A stretch of 64,000 nucleotides of DNA from Marinomonas hwangdonensis (GCF_003721245.1 NZ_RIZG01000004.1:248001-312000), one strand, 5' to 3'. Shown: positions 55,426-64,000, numbered from the stretch's first letter. Numbers and translations are program-made. The notes: generated from the sequence alone by a model not told the origin.

Positions 55426-56145
55426 GTGAAGGTGACACCCTTGTACAGTGTGATTTTATTAACCTTGTTGGCGGGTTTGGCCATACCAGCTGGTGCTATG
55501 ATAGCCCATTTTGAAAAAATCAAACCCTTATGGTTAGAAGCTGAGCTAATGCATGGAGTGACAGCATTTGGCGGGGGGGCGTTGCTGTCGGCTATTGCAT
55601 TAGTTCTGGTTCCTGAAGGTATTGTGCATTTTTCCACTTGGTCCGCGACAGGTTTGTTTTTGCTAGGCGGTTTTACCTTTATGTGTGTGGATATTGGCCT
55701 GTCAAAAACGCAAACTTCGATGAGTCAGCTTGTGGCCATGTTGTTGGATTTTATACCCGAGTCGCTTGCTTTAGGTGCTGCTTTTGCCCTGGGTAGTGTC
55801 GATGCTGTATTGTTAGCAAGTCTTATTGCCATGCAAAATCTGCCAGAAGGGTTTAATGCGTTTCGAGAGTTGAAAACAAGATCACGGTTGAGTGCTCGAA
55901 AAATAATTATATGGTTTTTTGTGCTGGCTTTGTTTGGGCCGGCGTCTGGTGTGCTTGCTTTTTATTGGTTATCCGAATGGCCGTTTATTGTATCCGGTAT
56001 TATGTTGTTTGCTTCCGGTGGTATCTTGTATGCAGTATTTCAAGATATTGCTCCTCAGGTGGTGCTTGAAAAACACTGGGCCCCTCCCATGGGAGCCGTG
56101 TTAGGCTTCGCATTAGGGTTAGTGGGTTTTATGTTGACGCAATAA
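55426..56145 (+). CDS. ZIP-family metal transporter
   Basis: A 239-residue polytopic protein with about eight helices. The metal-site helices read LLDFIPESLALG and MQNLPEGFNAF, in the places of the H-N-x-P-E-G and H-E-x-P-E motifs of ZIP proteins; the first position is D, and the second N. ZIP proteins carry zinc or iron into the cytoplasm, but the altered motif makes the substrate uncertain. GTG start. It stands alone between the kinase gene and benE. Confidence 0.82.
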   Translation: MKVTPLYSVILLTLLAGLAIPAGAMIAHFEKIKPLWLEAELMHGVTAFGGGALLSAIALVLVPEGIVHFSTWSATGLFLLGGFTFMCVDIGLSKTQTSMSQLVAMLLDFIPESLALGAAFALGSVDAVLLASLIAMQNLPEGFNAFRELKTRSRLSARKIIIWFFVLALFGPASGVLAFYWLSEWPFIVSGIMLFASGGILYAVFQDIAPQVVLEKHWAPPMGAVLGFALGLVGFMLTQ

Positions 56146-56179
56146 AACGACGATTTCATTTAATATTTTTGCTTCGAGT

Positions 56180-56199
56180 AAAAAATGTATACATTTTTT
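56180..56199. promoter_or_regulatory. Perfect 20-bp palindrome, predicted GntR operator
   Basis: AAAAAATGTA followed by TACATTTTTT, a perfect palindrome with ATGTATACAT at its centre. That core is a common FadR/FCD-subfamily GntR site. It lies 51 bases before the benE start, and a GntR-family gene follows benE. Confidence 0.65.
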
Positions 56200-56249
56200 A
56201 AGGGTTTAAATATAGTAATCCCTTCTTAACGTAATTGGGAAGCGGACTC

Positions 56250-57431
56250 GTGTTCAAAATAATAAGTGATTTTAGTTTTAGTGCGTTGGTCGCTGGTTTT
56301 GTGGCGGTATTGATTGGTTTTGCGAGCTCTGTTGCGATTGTTTTTCAAGCCGCCCAAGCGGCAGGTGCAGACGCTAATACCATCGTTTCTTGGATCATGG
56401 CCCTGGGTCTTGGTATGGGCGCGACGTGTTTTTTCTTATCCTTATGGTTTCGAGCTCCGGTGATTACCGCTTGGTCCACACCAGGAGCGGCATTACTGGC
56501 AACCAGCTTAGGTGCGATTAGCTATGCCGACGTTATCGGTGTATTCATTTTCGCTGGTGTCTTGACACTGTTGACTGGTTTGTCTGGCCTCTTCGATCGC
56601 GTGATGCGGCTGGTTCCTCTGCCCATCGCCAGCGCTATGCTGGCAGGCGTCCTTTTTCAATTTGGTCTCTCAATTTTTGATGCCATGATGTCGGATGTGT
56701 TTCTAGTTAGCTTGATGTTGATCGCCTATTTGATGGCTAAGCGTGTTTTTCCCCGATATGCTGTGTTGTTCGTGTTGTTAACGGGCGTCGTTTGTGTTTT
56801 GGTGGAAGACAGCAGCCTTGATTTGGGTGCCATTCCCTTTGAAGTGGGGGCTTTGGTTTGGGTGTGGCCGGATTGGAATATGGGGGCCTTGTTGGGCATT
56901 GGTATTCCGCTTTACATCGTGACCATGACGTCTCAAAACATTCCAGGTGTCGCTGTGATGCGCAGTAACGGCTATCAAACACCGGTTTCTCCCTTGATTA
57001 GCTGGACGGGAGTGACTGGTATCATCCTAGCGCCCTTAGGTGGGTTTGCGTTTAATTTAGCGGCGATTACGGCGGCTATATGCGCGAGCGAAGAGTGCCA
57101 TAAGGACCCAAAGCGTCGATACATTGCAGGCCTTTCGGCGGGGTGTTTTTATGGCTTGGCAGGGTTGGCGGGTACCTCCGTGGTTGCGCTATTTTCGGTT
57201 TTTCCAGCGACTATGGTGGCGGCGTTGGCAGGTATTGCCTTATTAGGAACCATAGGGATGAATTTAAAAAATGCCATGGTTGATGATGTCAATAGAGAGG
57301 CGGCTTTGGTTACGTTTCTTGTGACAGTGTCTGGTGTCTCGTTTGGTGGTATTGCGTCTGCTTTTTGGGGAATCGTGTTTGGGGCTGTTTGCCTGTTAAT
57401 CTCGAATACAAAACGCAAACAACCCGTTTAG
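56250..57431 (+). CDS. benE: BenE-family benzoate:H+ symporter
   Basis: A protein of about 393 residues with roughly 11-12 helices. The GTG at 56250 has GGGAAG upstream. BenE signatures include FASSVAIVFQAAQAAGA, PVITAWSTPGAALLAT, PLPIASAMLAGVLFQFG and VTMTSQNIPGVAVMRSNGY. The family imports benzoate or related acids with protons. No benzoate catabolic genes adjoin, so the substrate may be different. It forms a unit with gntR, 15 bases downstream, behind a GntR-like palindrome. Confidence 0.9.
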   Translation: MFKIISDFSFSALVAGFVAVLIGFASSVAIVFQAAQAAGADANTIVSWIMALGLGMGATCFFLSLWFRAPVITAWSTPGAALLATSLGAISYADVIGVFIFAGVLTLLTGLSGLFDRVMRLVPLPIASAMLAGVLFQFGLSIFDAMMSDVFLVSLMLIAYLMAKRVFPRYAVLFVLLTGVVCVLVEDSSLDLGAIPFEVGALVWVWPDWNMGALLGIGIPLYIVTMTSQNIPGVAVMRSNGYQTPVSPLISWTGVTGIILAPLGGFAFNLAAITAAICASEECHKDPKRRYIAGLSAGCFYGLAGLAGTSVVALFSVFPATMVAALAGIALLGTIGMNLKNAMVDDVNREAALVTFLVTVSGVSFGGIASAFWGIVFGAVCLLISNTKRKQPV

Positions 57432-57446
57432 CCAATGAGGTTTTTT

Positions 57447-58067
57447 ATGGACGTAAGTCAAAGTATCAAAGAGGATATGTTGAATAACCAGCTGCCTAGG
57501 GGAGTTCCATTAAGACAAAAAGAGTTATCTCTGCGTTATGGTGTCAGTCGGATACCAATTCGTGATGCGCTTTTATCATTAAAAGGAGAGGGCTGGTTGG
57601 TTCCTCACGGCAAAGCGGGTGTGATGATTCCTGATTTGAACTGGAAAGAAGCGGAAGACTTGTGGCTGATGCGTGCTGAGTTAGAGTGCTTGCTATTTTC
57701 GATGGCATTTGACCGCATTAAGTCTGACGATTTAACACAAGCGAAGATAATTACTCAGCGATTGGACAAAGATGCGCTTTCTCTTATTGAGCGAGGTGAG
57801 TTAAATTGGCAATTCCATCATACTCTCTATCGTTCGGCTGAACGACCTACCTTGCATCAAGTGGTTGCGCGCTTGAATATTCAGGTAGTGCGGTATATGG
57901 GGTTTCAGTACGGCCCATTAGGATACAAGGCGACCAGTCAATATGAGCATAGTCAGTTGATTGCCATGATTGAATCAAAGGATAAACAAGCGGCCTTGAT
58001 GTTTTTACGTCGTCATATAGAAGAGGCAGGTCGATTGTTAGTCAGCTATTTAAAACAGATTGATTGA
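57447..58067 (+). CDS. GntR-family regulator (FCD type)
   Basis: A regulator of about 206 residues. The N-terminal winged helix shows RQKELSLRYGVSRIPIRDALLSLKGEGWL (in parts), and the C-terminal FCD helical domain contains the metal/ligand residues RAELECLL, WQFHHTLY and HIEEAGRLL. The ATG at 57447 has GAGG 6 bases upstream. It most likely represses benE and itself through the palindrome at 56180-56199. Confidence 0.88.
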   Translation: MDVSQSIKEDMLNNQLPRGVPLRQKELSLRYGVSRIPIRDALLSLKGEGWLVPHGKAGVMIPDLNWKEAEDLWLMRAELECLLFSMAFDRIKSDDLTQAKIITQRLDKDALSLIERGELNWQFHHTLYRSAERPTLHQVVARLNIQVVRYMGFQYGPLGYKATSQYEHSQLIAMIESKDKQAALMFLRRHIEEAGRLLVSYLKQID

Positions 58068-58087
58068 TTTTTTGATTTACTGATACC

Positions 58088-58774
58088 TTAAAGCCCATTT
58101 ATCCCAGTTTCTTGGGGTAAATGCACACTCAGTTTAGCGCCTCCAAGTAAGTCGGAAGCTGTTTTTTGAATAAAGCCTTTTACTTGATTGACTTCGTGAG
58201 CTTGAGCAGAGAGTTCAGCAAAGTAGAGACCTAGCCCAGTATTAGATGCTAAGAAGTCTTCTTCCTCTTGATCTACGCTGTCTGCTGTAAAGCCCTCACC
58301 GTCGTCTTCAATGGTAATTACGAGAAAGTCTTCGCATTGTTTTGCCGTAAGCAGGATTTTGCTTTTAGCAAATCGTAATGCGTTATACACAGCAGTACTG
58401 ACTACCGCGGTCATCAGTCTTTCATCAAAATGGCCAATCAAATCAATGCCACAGTCATAAGAAAGCTGAAGGTTTTTTGCAGCGGCAGAAGGAAGAAGTG
58501 CGAAGACTTGATCGTCGAGAAATTCATCAAGCAGTAATGAGCTCATATGAAGCTCGTAGCCGTCTGAGGCCAAACGATACAAGTATAAATATTCGACCCA
58601 CTCATCATTGAGTTTTTTCAGAGACTCTTCAATTAACACGATTTTCTTTTGGCTGGCTTCGGTGTTGTTGAGAGTGTCTTTTAGCCCTTGCAATTGATAA
58701 AGCAAAGTGCCTACTTGATTTTTGCTCTCATGGATGGCGCTGGCTAAAATGGTACTTATGTTAATTTGGTTCAT
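58088..58774 (-). CDS. Cytoplasmic histidine kinase partner of REC-TPR protein
   Basis: A kinase of about 228 residues with no transmembrane segment. The phospho-acceptor is likely H15 in AIHESKNQVGTL. The ATPase shows N box VVSTAVYNALRFAK, G1 EDDGEGF and G2 NTGLGLYFAEL. The ATG at 58774 has GGAGA upstream and starts one base after the stop of the response regulator, so the two are co-translated. It has no sensor domain of its own. Confidence 0.8.
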   Translation of the reverse strand: MNQINISTILASAIHESKNQVGTLLYQLQGLKDTLNNTEASQKKIVLIEESLKKLNDEWVEYLYLYRLASDGYELHMSSLLLDEFLDDQVFALLPSAAAKNLQLSYDCGIDLIGHFDERLMTAVVSTAVYNALRFAKSKILLTAKQCEDFLVITIEDDGEGFTADSVDQEEEDFLASNTGLGLYFAELSAQAHEVNQVKGFIQKTASDLLGGAKLSVHLPQETGINGL

Positions 58775-58775
58775 T

Positions 58776-59987
58776 TTAGTCTCCAAATGCGGCTGAATAA
58801 GCTGAGCGTTGTTGTTTGGTTGGCGCTGTGGCGCTGCCAAACTCTACTTCGCTCAACCATGCTTCAAAGATCTGTTTAGCAGTAGATATGTCATTTTCAG
58901 AGATATAGACATCAATTTCAAAGCTGTAAGTTTTGGCTTTGTTGTCACTGTTATCGAAAAACTGACCATGCACCTTTTTAAGCGTACTTTCAAAATTGTC
59001 TTTTTGTCTGCTAAGCAGTGGGCCAGTGTCTGAAAGTCTTGCAAGCGCTTCAAGGTGTTTGAGGTAAACATCGGCCGTGTTGTAACAAGAATACTTGGCT
59101 AAAAACACGGCTCTACGAAAGGCCATTTCTGCCGCTAGATAGTCTTGCAGAGATAAACTGACATTGCCTAGCTCTATCTGTCTTAATATGTTTTTGGGCG
59201 AACGTCCAACCGCATCAATTAAGGTCGATTGTGCTTCTTCTAATTTATCTTGTGATACTTGTATTTTTGCTAGCCAGTCATAGGCGCTGACAAAAAAACG
59301 ATTATCGAGCATGAGCTGTCGTAGGTTTTTTTCTGCGCTCTCTAGATCGCCCATATAGAAATAGGTTTTTGCTTTACCAAATAAAGCCCAGGGCATTTTG
59401 CGATCTTTTAGAGTTTTATTAAATAATGAAAGGGCTTTTTTATACTCTTTAGCTTCCAGCAGGCATTCGCCTATTATTCTTTCGCATTTGCCAATTAAAG
59501 AGGGGTGATCCTTCATTACTTGTTTGGCCGCGGTAATTGCGCCTTCAAAGTTTTTAGCGTCCAGCGCGACATTCACCTCATAAAGCTTTTCTTTGGTTTC
59601 AATTAGCTTGCTAAGGCGTCTTTGCAGTACCGCTTGTGAAAATGGTTTGGTGACGTACCCGTCGGGTTGGTATTCAATTGCTCCCATCACCATTTCAATG
59701 GAGGTTTCAGCCGTTACCATCAGATAGGTTGCTGTGTTTGGAATGAGTGCAGAGTGCCTGACCTCTTCAAGTAGTTGTTGTCCGTCTTTACCGTTCCCTA
59801 GATTGTAGTCGGAAAGAATTACGTCATAAGCGTTACTTTGCAGCAGCTGAATGGCGGTTTCGGCCTTCATGGCAATGTCTATGGTTGCGAAACCAAAATC
59901 GGTTAGCATTTTTTTCTGCATGATTCTGGCTTCAGCCATATCTTCAATAAGAAGCGCTTTCTTTTTTGAAAAGTCTCTAGGTGCCAT
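58776..59987 (-). CDS. Response regulator with TPR output (REC-TPR)
   Basis: A 403-residue protein. The receiver domain (about 1-125) has IED acidic residues, the phospho-acceptor D60 in ILSDYNLG and K114 in YVTKPF. In place of a DNA-binding domain, about 130-400 is helical tetratricopeptide repeat, for example KEYKKALSLFNKTLKD, GDLESAEKNLRQLML and QDYLAAEMAFRRAVFL. The output is therefore protein-protein contact. It is cognate to the adjacent kinase, with one base between the genes. The partner protein is unknown. Confidence 0.85.
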   Translation of the reverse strand: MAPRDFSKKKALLIEDMAEARIMQKKMLTDFGFATIDIAMKAETAIQLLQSNAYDVILSDYNLGNGKDGQQLLEEVRHSALIPNTATYLMVTAETSIEMVMGAIEYQPDGYVTKPFSQAVLQRRLSKLIETKEKLYEVNVALDAKNFEGAITAAKQVMKDHPSLIGKCERIIGECLLEAKEYKKALSLFNKTLKDRKMPWALFGKAKTYFYMGDLESAEKNLRQLMLDNRFFVSAYDWLAKIQVSQDKLEEAQSTLIDAVGRSPKNILRQIELGNVSLSLQDYLAAEMAFRRAVFLAKYSCYNTADVYLKHLEALARLSDTGPLLSRQKDNFESTLKKVHGQFFDNSDNKAKTYSFEIDVYISENDISTAKQIFEAWLSEVEFGSATAPTKQQRSAYSAAFGD

Positions 59988-60012
59988 AAGCCGTTACACT
60001 CTTTCCCTGCAA

Positions 60013-60237
60013 TTATAAAAAGGTCTTATTCGGATCGCTATTTAAGTCCTCGGAAAAGATCTCATCCTCTTCTGAGGTTTGCTGAGGAATAGAATAAGAT
60101 TCGCTTGCCCAAGCACCTAAGTCAATTAATTTGCATCGAGGGCTGCAAAATGGGCGATCAAGATTCTCTGTTGACCAGGGAGATTTTTTTTGACAGGTTG
60201 GACAAGCAACTAAAGTTACTGGATTGCTAGATGACAT
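60013..60237 (-). CDS. yacG: DNA gyrase inhibitor YacG
   Basis: A 74-residue zinc protein. The four cysteines CPTCQKK and [11 protein letters not shown] form the zinc site, and [10 protein letters not shown] is the family motif. E. coli YacG inhibits gyrase. It follows coaE with 10 bases between, as is usual in gammaproteobacteria. Confidence 0.93.
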   Translation of the reverse strand: MSSSNPVTLVACPTCQKKSPWSTENLDRPFCSPRCKLIDLGAWASESYSIPQQTSEEDEIFSEDLNSDPNKTFL

Positions 60238-60247
60238 AATAAAGGCT

Positions 60248-60850
60248 CTACAACGACACTAAAATATTCTTGTGCAATTTTAGGACTTTAGCATTCATCT
60301 CTGCAATATTACCAGCGTTTTCAATGACAAGATCCGCGCGCGCTATTCGCTCATCATTATTCAGTTGCGTAGCTAAGATTTTTAACGCGCTTTCTTTGTC
60401 TATGTGATCTCTTATCATGACACGTTCAATTTGAATGTCTCTAGGAACATCGATGGCAATCACCTGTTTACAAAGCGAGTTTTGGTGTGTCTCAAATAGC
60501 AAAGGATGCACAAGCAAGCCATAGGGTGAGGTGACTTCAGCCAATTGGCGGTGAATTTCTTGGCGTATCGCAGGGTGGGTCAGTGTCTCTAACCACACTC
60601 TTTCTTCAGGTTGATTAAAAATAATCATTCGAAGGGCTTTACGATTTAATGATCCGTCTTGCAATAATATAGCATCGCCATGACGCTGGTGGATTTCATT
60701 TAAGCAAATAGAGCCAGGTTGAACGACCAAGCGTGCTACGTCGTCCGCATCAATACTTTGAATGCCAAGCGCGTTAAAGCTGTGAGCAATGGTGCTTTTG
60801 CCAGAGCCGATGCCGCCCGCAAGGCCAATAATAGTTGGAGTGTTTGTCAT
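60248..60850 (-). CDS. coaE: Dephospho-CoA kinase
   Basis: A 200-residue kinase performing the last step of coenzyme A synthesis. The P-loop is [12 protein letters not shown], followed by the [14 protein letters not shown] motif, HPAIRQE and the late [16 protein letters not shown] ([12 protein letters not shown] here). Length matches the E. coli enzyme (206). It is between pilD and yacG in one leftward transcript. Confidence 0.94.
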   Translation of the reverse strand: MTNTPTIIGLAGGIGSGKSTIAHSFNALGIQSIDADDVARLVVQPGSICLNEIHQRHGDAILLQDGSLNRKALRMIIFNQPEERVWLETLTHPAIRQEIHRQLAEVTSPYGLLVHPLLFETHQNSLCKQVIAIDVPRDIQIERVMIRDHIDKESALKILATQLNNDERIARADLVIENAGNIAEMNAKVLKLHKNILVSL

Positions 60851-60853
60851 ACA

Positions 60854-61639
60854 TTATAAATAAAATACACACATGGCAGAGAAAATTAAAAATGGACCGA
60901 ATGCCATGTAATCCTGTCGATTTTTATTTGAAAGCACAGTGTATAAGATTCCGCTAACGCTTGCACCGAGTAACAAGAGTGGAAGGTGTGCAGCGCCAAG
61001 CCAAGCGCCAAGTGCCGCCAATAATTTTGCATCGCCAAGCCCAATACCCTCGGACTGCCGAACGATCAAATACCCCTTTCTCAAAAAATAGATCAGACTG
61101 AAACCAATCAAGAGGCCCATTACGCTGCTTTCTAGGTGGTCAGAAGACAAATTCAATAACAAAGAAGCGAATAAAATGAGCCCATTGCACTCATCTGGTA
61201 TCAACTTATGCTCAAGGTCGATGGTTGCTGCAACGATCAATGCACTTATGATGCAGGAGTGTAGCAAGAGTTCATACAGACTGTCGGTCAGCCAAGGTAA
61301 AGGCAGGCAGAAAATGACATGTAAGCTCTCAATGATTGGGTAACGAAGTGACAGTGGGTGTTGGCAAGATCGGCATTTCCCTTTTAACCATACAAAACTC
61401 ACAATGGGGATAAGGTCGTACCAAGGTAACGGATGATGGCAGTGAACACAGTGGGATCGTTTTGCTGTGATCAGTGTCGGGGCGGCCTGTTTAAAGGGCA
61501 GAGAAAGTATATGGTGGGCTTCTTTTTCCCATAAATATCTACTTTTAATAGGCCAGCGGACGGTATATGCGGCGGCAAAACTGCCAACACATAAAACAAT
61601 ACTGCAATAAACAAGGTAATCAAAAAAGTCCGTCAGCAT
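60854..61639 (-). CDS. pilD: Prepilin peptidase PilD
   Basis: A 261-residue polytopic aspartic protease that cleaves and N-methylates prepilins. The N-terminal cysteine domain is CVHCHHPLPWYDL with CRSCQHPL; the catalytic aspartates are in ATIDLEHKLIPD and GLGDAKLLAALGAWLG. The start shares an A with the pilC stop (TGATG). It may also serve a type II secretion system elsewhere in the genome. Confidence 0.93.
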   Translation of the reverse strand: MLTDFFDYLVYCSIVLCVGSFAAAYTVRWPIKSRYLWEKEAHHILSLPFKQAAPTLITAKRSHCVHCHHPLPWYDLIPIVSFVWLKGKCRSCQHPLSLRYPIIESLHVIFCLPLPWLTDSLYELLLHSCIISALIVAATIDLEHKLIPDECNGLILFASLLLNLSSDHLESSVMGLLIGFSLIYFLRKGYLIVRQSEGIGLGDAKLLAALGAWLGAAHLPLLLLGASVSGILYTVLSNKNRQDYMAFGPFLIFSAMCVFYL

Positions 61640-62703
61640 CAGGTTATCTCAAGTAAGGGAGCATACAAGGTGACGAGTGCTGCCGCCACGGCCCCACCTG
61701 CAATAAGTAAACAAATGGCCGGGATGAGTTTTTCCAGCAGTGAAATGCTTTTTTGCCAACGTTTTTCATGTTCTTTTGTGGCCAGTATGAGTGCTCGCTC
61801 AATATCACCATCTTTTTCGGCAGAGTGAAGGGCAATGGCCGCTCCTCCAGGAAACCAAGCCTTGGGAAAACTAGCCGCGTAGTTTTTTCCTAGTCTTAAT
61901 GTGAAGTAAGCACGTTGAATCTCTTGTTTTATCGGTTGGTGATCAAAATAGTCGGGCATGATTTTTAGGGCATCTTGTAAGGTGATGCCTGTTTTTCTGG
62001 TCGTACTGAGCAGAGAAAACAGTTTCGTTAGTCTAAAAGTCTGGCTGCATTTTTCTAACCAATGGCATGCATGGCCTTGGTGTAAACGGTGTAATATGAC
62101 CAGCTGAATCCCGCTGCACACAAAGTACAGCATTAAGTCATACAGCAGGCTCAGCTGAGTGTGTGTTGGTTCCGTGGGTTGTAAGGCACGATTTACGATT
62201 AAAATAATTAGCGCCAACTGTATGATACTAAAAGGATAAATCAGTGTTTTAAGTAATCGTTTTGACCACTCTAGTAAGGTATCGAGTTGATGTATTGCCA
62301 TGGCTAAACTTTTCTCACAGTCTTCTCGAGAACCTTGTGAGTTTAATAGTTGGCAATATGGGGCGGCAGTGGGCTGAGTTAACCGGGCCAGAGCTTCGTT
62401 AAAGGGCACACCTTCGTGCAATTGGCCTAGTATGGCTGAGCTGATGGGAGCAATTTTGGCTTGATCTGCTGATTGAGTGAAGTGTGAGATAGCTTGGTTG
62501 AGTTGCAAGCCCGAGTGGAGGGCGCTCTGAATTTCTTCATAAAAAGTTTTTAGCAACAAGTAGTCCATTTTTTGTGCTTTCCATTTCGAAATGGATACAT
62601 CCCAATGCCCATTTCGGACGCAATCGAAGACAAGTTTGCTTTTAGAGAGAGAGTGTCGATAGTCGACAGAACCATTTTGGTATTGGACTTTATACCAAGG
62701 CAT
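61639..62703 (-). CDS. pilC: Type IV pilus inner-membrane platform protein PilC
   Basis: A 354-residue protein with two T2SF domains (about 50-180 and 220-345). FYEEIQSALHSGLQLNQAISHF begins the first and TTRKTGITLQDALKIMPD the second; transmembrane segments are at about 155-175, 185-205 and 325-350. It is shorter than the usual 400 residues. It overlaps pilB by 14 bases and touches pilD. Confidence 0.88.
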   Translation of the reverse strand: MPWYKVQYQNGSVDYRHSLSKSKLVFDCVRNGHWDVSISKWKAQKMDYLLLKTFYEEIQSALHSGLQLNQAISHFTQSADQAKIAPISSAILGQLHEGVPFNEALARLTQPTAAPYCQLLNSQGSREDCEKSLAMAIHQLDTLLEWSKRLLKTLIYPFSIIQLALIILIVNRALQPTEPTHTQLSLLYDLMLYFVCSGIQLVILHRLHQGHACHWLEKCSQTFRLTKLFSLLSTTRKTGITLQDALKIMPDYFDHQPIKQEIQRAYFTLRLGKNYAASFPKAWFPGGAAIALHSAEKDGDIERALILATKEHEKRWQKSISLLEKLIPAICLLIAGGAVAAALVTLYAPLLEIT

Positions 62704-63649
62704 TGTTCACCTCGTTTGCTTGCTTGTCTGAATAGGGAAAGGATTGCCACAAGCTTGGTGTCGCTGTCAGTGTGTCATAATCTTTAGGTAGCGATGTTTC
62801 CCAAAGAGGTTGTAGGCCGTTAAAAATAGCTTGTTGGGTATCGCCTCGGTAGTGCATGGATTGATGTATAATCAGCTTTAGAGCACTGGCTAATGAAAAA
62901 AAATCCACCTTCCAGCCATGACAACGATGAATAGCATCAAGCGCTGAATTAGTGTGTAAAGTAGCCAGCACTAGGTGTCCGGTGAGGGCTGCATTAACCG
63001 CGAGGTTTGCTGTAACTGCATCCCGTATTTCCCCCACCATGATGACATCTGGATCTTGTCTCAAAAAAGATTTCAAAAGAGCCGCAGAGTCTAAGCCAAT
63101 AGCGGGGTTAGGTTCGCACTGAAACAAGCCTTCAATTTCATACTCCACCGGATCCTCAATAGTAAAGATGGTTCTATTGCCTGTGTTTAATTTGTCAAGG
63201 CAGGAGTATAAGGTTGTGCTTTTACCGGCCCCAGTGGCACCACAAACAAAGATTAAGCCGCTCGCTAAGTCAAGCGTGGTCAGCAGTTTGTCATGAAGGG
63301 CGGTTTGTATGCCGATATCATCCAGTGCCAATCTGTTTTTTTCTGGTAACAAGCGCATAGCGATTTTTTCGCCTTTTACCGTGTTTATGATACTGACACG
63401 AATAAATGTACTGCGATGTTTTTCCTCAAAAACAAATTGCCCTTCTTGTGTGCGTCGAGTTTCGGATAAATCTAGATTGGCACGCATCTTAATACGGTTT
63501 ATTAAGTTACCTCCCGTCGGTAATTGAGCCATTGTTTTGAGAGCGCCATAGCGCCGCTGATAAATCTTTGTGTACAGACTTGTTTGCTCAATATGGATAT
63601 CCGTGGCTTGCTGGTTAACGGCGATGGCGATGATTTCTTCCAGAGTCAT
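62690..63649 (-). CDS. pilB: Type IV pilus assembly ATPase PilB (short form)
   Basis: A 319-residue secretion ATPase, about 250 residues shorter than typical PilB/GspE. Walker A is GATGAGKSTT, the Asp box is FTIEDPVEYEIEGL, Walker B is DPDVIMVGEIRD and the His box is TGHLVLATLHTNSALD. All ATPase motifs are intact, but the N-terminal MshEN-like domain and the four-cysteine zinc motif are missing. The ATG at 63649 overlaps the pilA stop (ATGA), so the longer frame to 63679 is unlikely. The sequence around the ATPase core favours PilB over PilT. Confidence 0.88.
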   Translation of the reverse strand: MTLEEIIAIAVNQQATDIHIEQTSLYTKIYQRRYGALKTMAQLPTGGNLINRIKMRANLDLSETRRTQEGQFVFEEKHRSTFIRVSIINTVKGEKIAMRLLPEKNRLALDDIGIQTALHDKLLTTLDLASGLIFVCGATGAGKSTTLYSCLDKLNTGNRTIFTIEDPVEYEIEGLFQCEPNPAIGLDSAALLKSFLRQDPDVIMVGEIRDAVTANLAVNAALTGHLVLATLHTNSALDAIHRCHGWKVDFFSLASALKLIIHQSMHYRGDTQQAIFNGLQPLWETSLPKDYDTLTATPSLWQSFPYSDKQANEVNNALV

Positions 63650-64000
63650 CCTTGAGTCCCCTCTGTTGCGCTGTCGCACTGTTCTGGTAGCACATTTGCG
63701 GTCAAATTAGAGGTGCATTGCCAGTTTCTGTTTTCATCTCTGGAGTAGGTGAGGTGTGGACCTTCTGTGTTGCTAATGCTGTCATCAAGGGAGAGCTTGA
63801 TGGCACCCGCTGTTGCGTTTGCGTTGTTGATGGTGATTTCTTTCACAACCGAGCCTGTATTGAGAGGTTGGCTAATGTCATCAAGCTGTGATTGGGTTGG
63901 GAAACGACCATTTAAAAGAATAAATTCTTCCACCAATGATTGCTGTTGAGTGGCTATGTTTTGAGCTTCAATGAGCTTAGCCTTGGTGATTTGACGTGTC
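63646..64000 (-). CDS. pilA: Type IV pilin PilA (5' truncated)
   Basis: The frame continues past the right edge, so only about 118 C-terminal residues are present. The first visible residues, TRQITKAKLIEAQNIATQQQ, are the lower half of the pilin alpha-1 helix; the globular domain ends with a two-cysteine loop, CTSNLTANVLPEQC, the D-region disulfide. The Met reported at an internal TTG (63936) is not the start. It overlaps pilB by 4 bases. Confidence 0.87.
   Translation of the reverse strand, partial: TRQITKAKLIEAQNIATQQQSLVEEFILLNGRFPTQSQLDDISQPLNTGSVVKEITINNANATAGAIKLSLDDSISNTEGPHLTYSRDENRNWQCTSNLTANVLPEQCDSATEGTQG

Overview
This window looks like an ordinary chromosomal segment from a marine gammaproteobacterium of the Oceanospirillales, most likely Marinomonas or a close relative. 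That assignment rests on gene content and protein similarity recalled from memory, not on a search. Supporting features are the dnaX-ybaB-recR-rnd order, ycgL-ycgN, a TIGR03503-type VWA protein, MlaA, a proVWX osmoprotectant importer and a type IV pilus operon running into coaE and yacG. Base composition is moderate to low G+C. I found no rRNA, tRNA, CRISPR array, transposase or integrase gene.

Layout. 0-9 kb: a left-truncated yejK, a HAD phosphatase, small hypothetical genes, tapT (tRNA acp3U), a DUF1499 membrane protein, a TetR regulator, the radD helicase, a 2OG-Fe(II) oxygenase and trhO. 9-14 kb: dnaX-ybaB-recR-rnd and ycgL-ycgN. 14-23 kb: a VWA protein, a YafJ-like amidotransferase, a GC-rich hairpin repeat, cysK, hrpA and mlaA. 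23-31 kb: two consecutive modules, each a periplasmic solute-binding protein followed by a membrane GGDEF-EAL protein. The first pairs a Bug/TctC-type binder with a PAS-GGDEF-EAL enzyme. The second pairs a PotD/PotF-type binder with a GGDEF-EAL enzyme, in the manner of NspS-MbaA. 31-36 kb: a PQQ-type sugar dehydrogenase, an acetyltransferase, talB, dusA and lipA. 36-48 kb: an SDR-like protein, proVWX, a PhoD-like phosphatase, csrA, a LexA-like repressor with three phased operators, yaeQ, a dienelactone hydrolase, a queuosine mannosyltransferase-family protein and a YjiH transporter.

48-55.3 kb is the most distinctive locus. A leftward operon (TlpA-like thioredoxin, DUF4266 lipoprotein, DUF3570 outer-membrane-like protein, ApbE flavin transferase) diverges from a rightward operon (DsbD, OmpR-type response regulator, sensor kinase). 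The shared intergenic region carries TTAAGG direct repeats in an 11-bp register. The DUF3570 protein contains a DTLTGAS motif resembling the ApbE flavinylation site. Together this suggests a regulated envelope redox system in which DsbD supplies electrons to the thioredoxin and ApbE attaches FMN to a surface protein.

55-64 kb: a ZIP metal transporter, benE with a GntR regulator and a perfect 20-bp palindrome, a cytoplasmic kinase paired with a REC-TPR response regulator, yacG, coaE and pilDCBA. The pilin gene runs off the right edge.

The strongest candidates for undescribed biology are the Bug-type binder with its c-di-GMP enzyme (23.4-27.1 kb) and the DUF4266/DUF3570/ApbE/TlpA/DsbD/two-component locus (48.2-55.3 kb).
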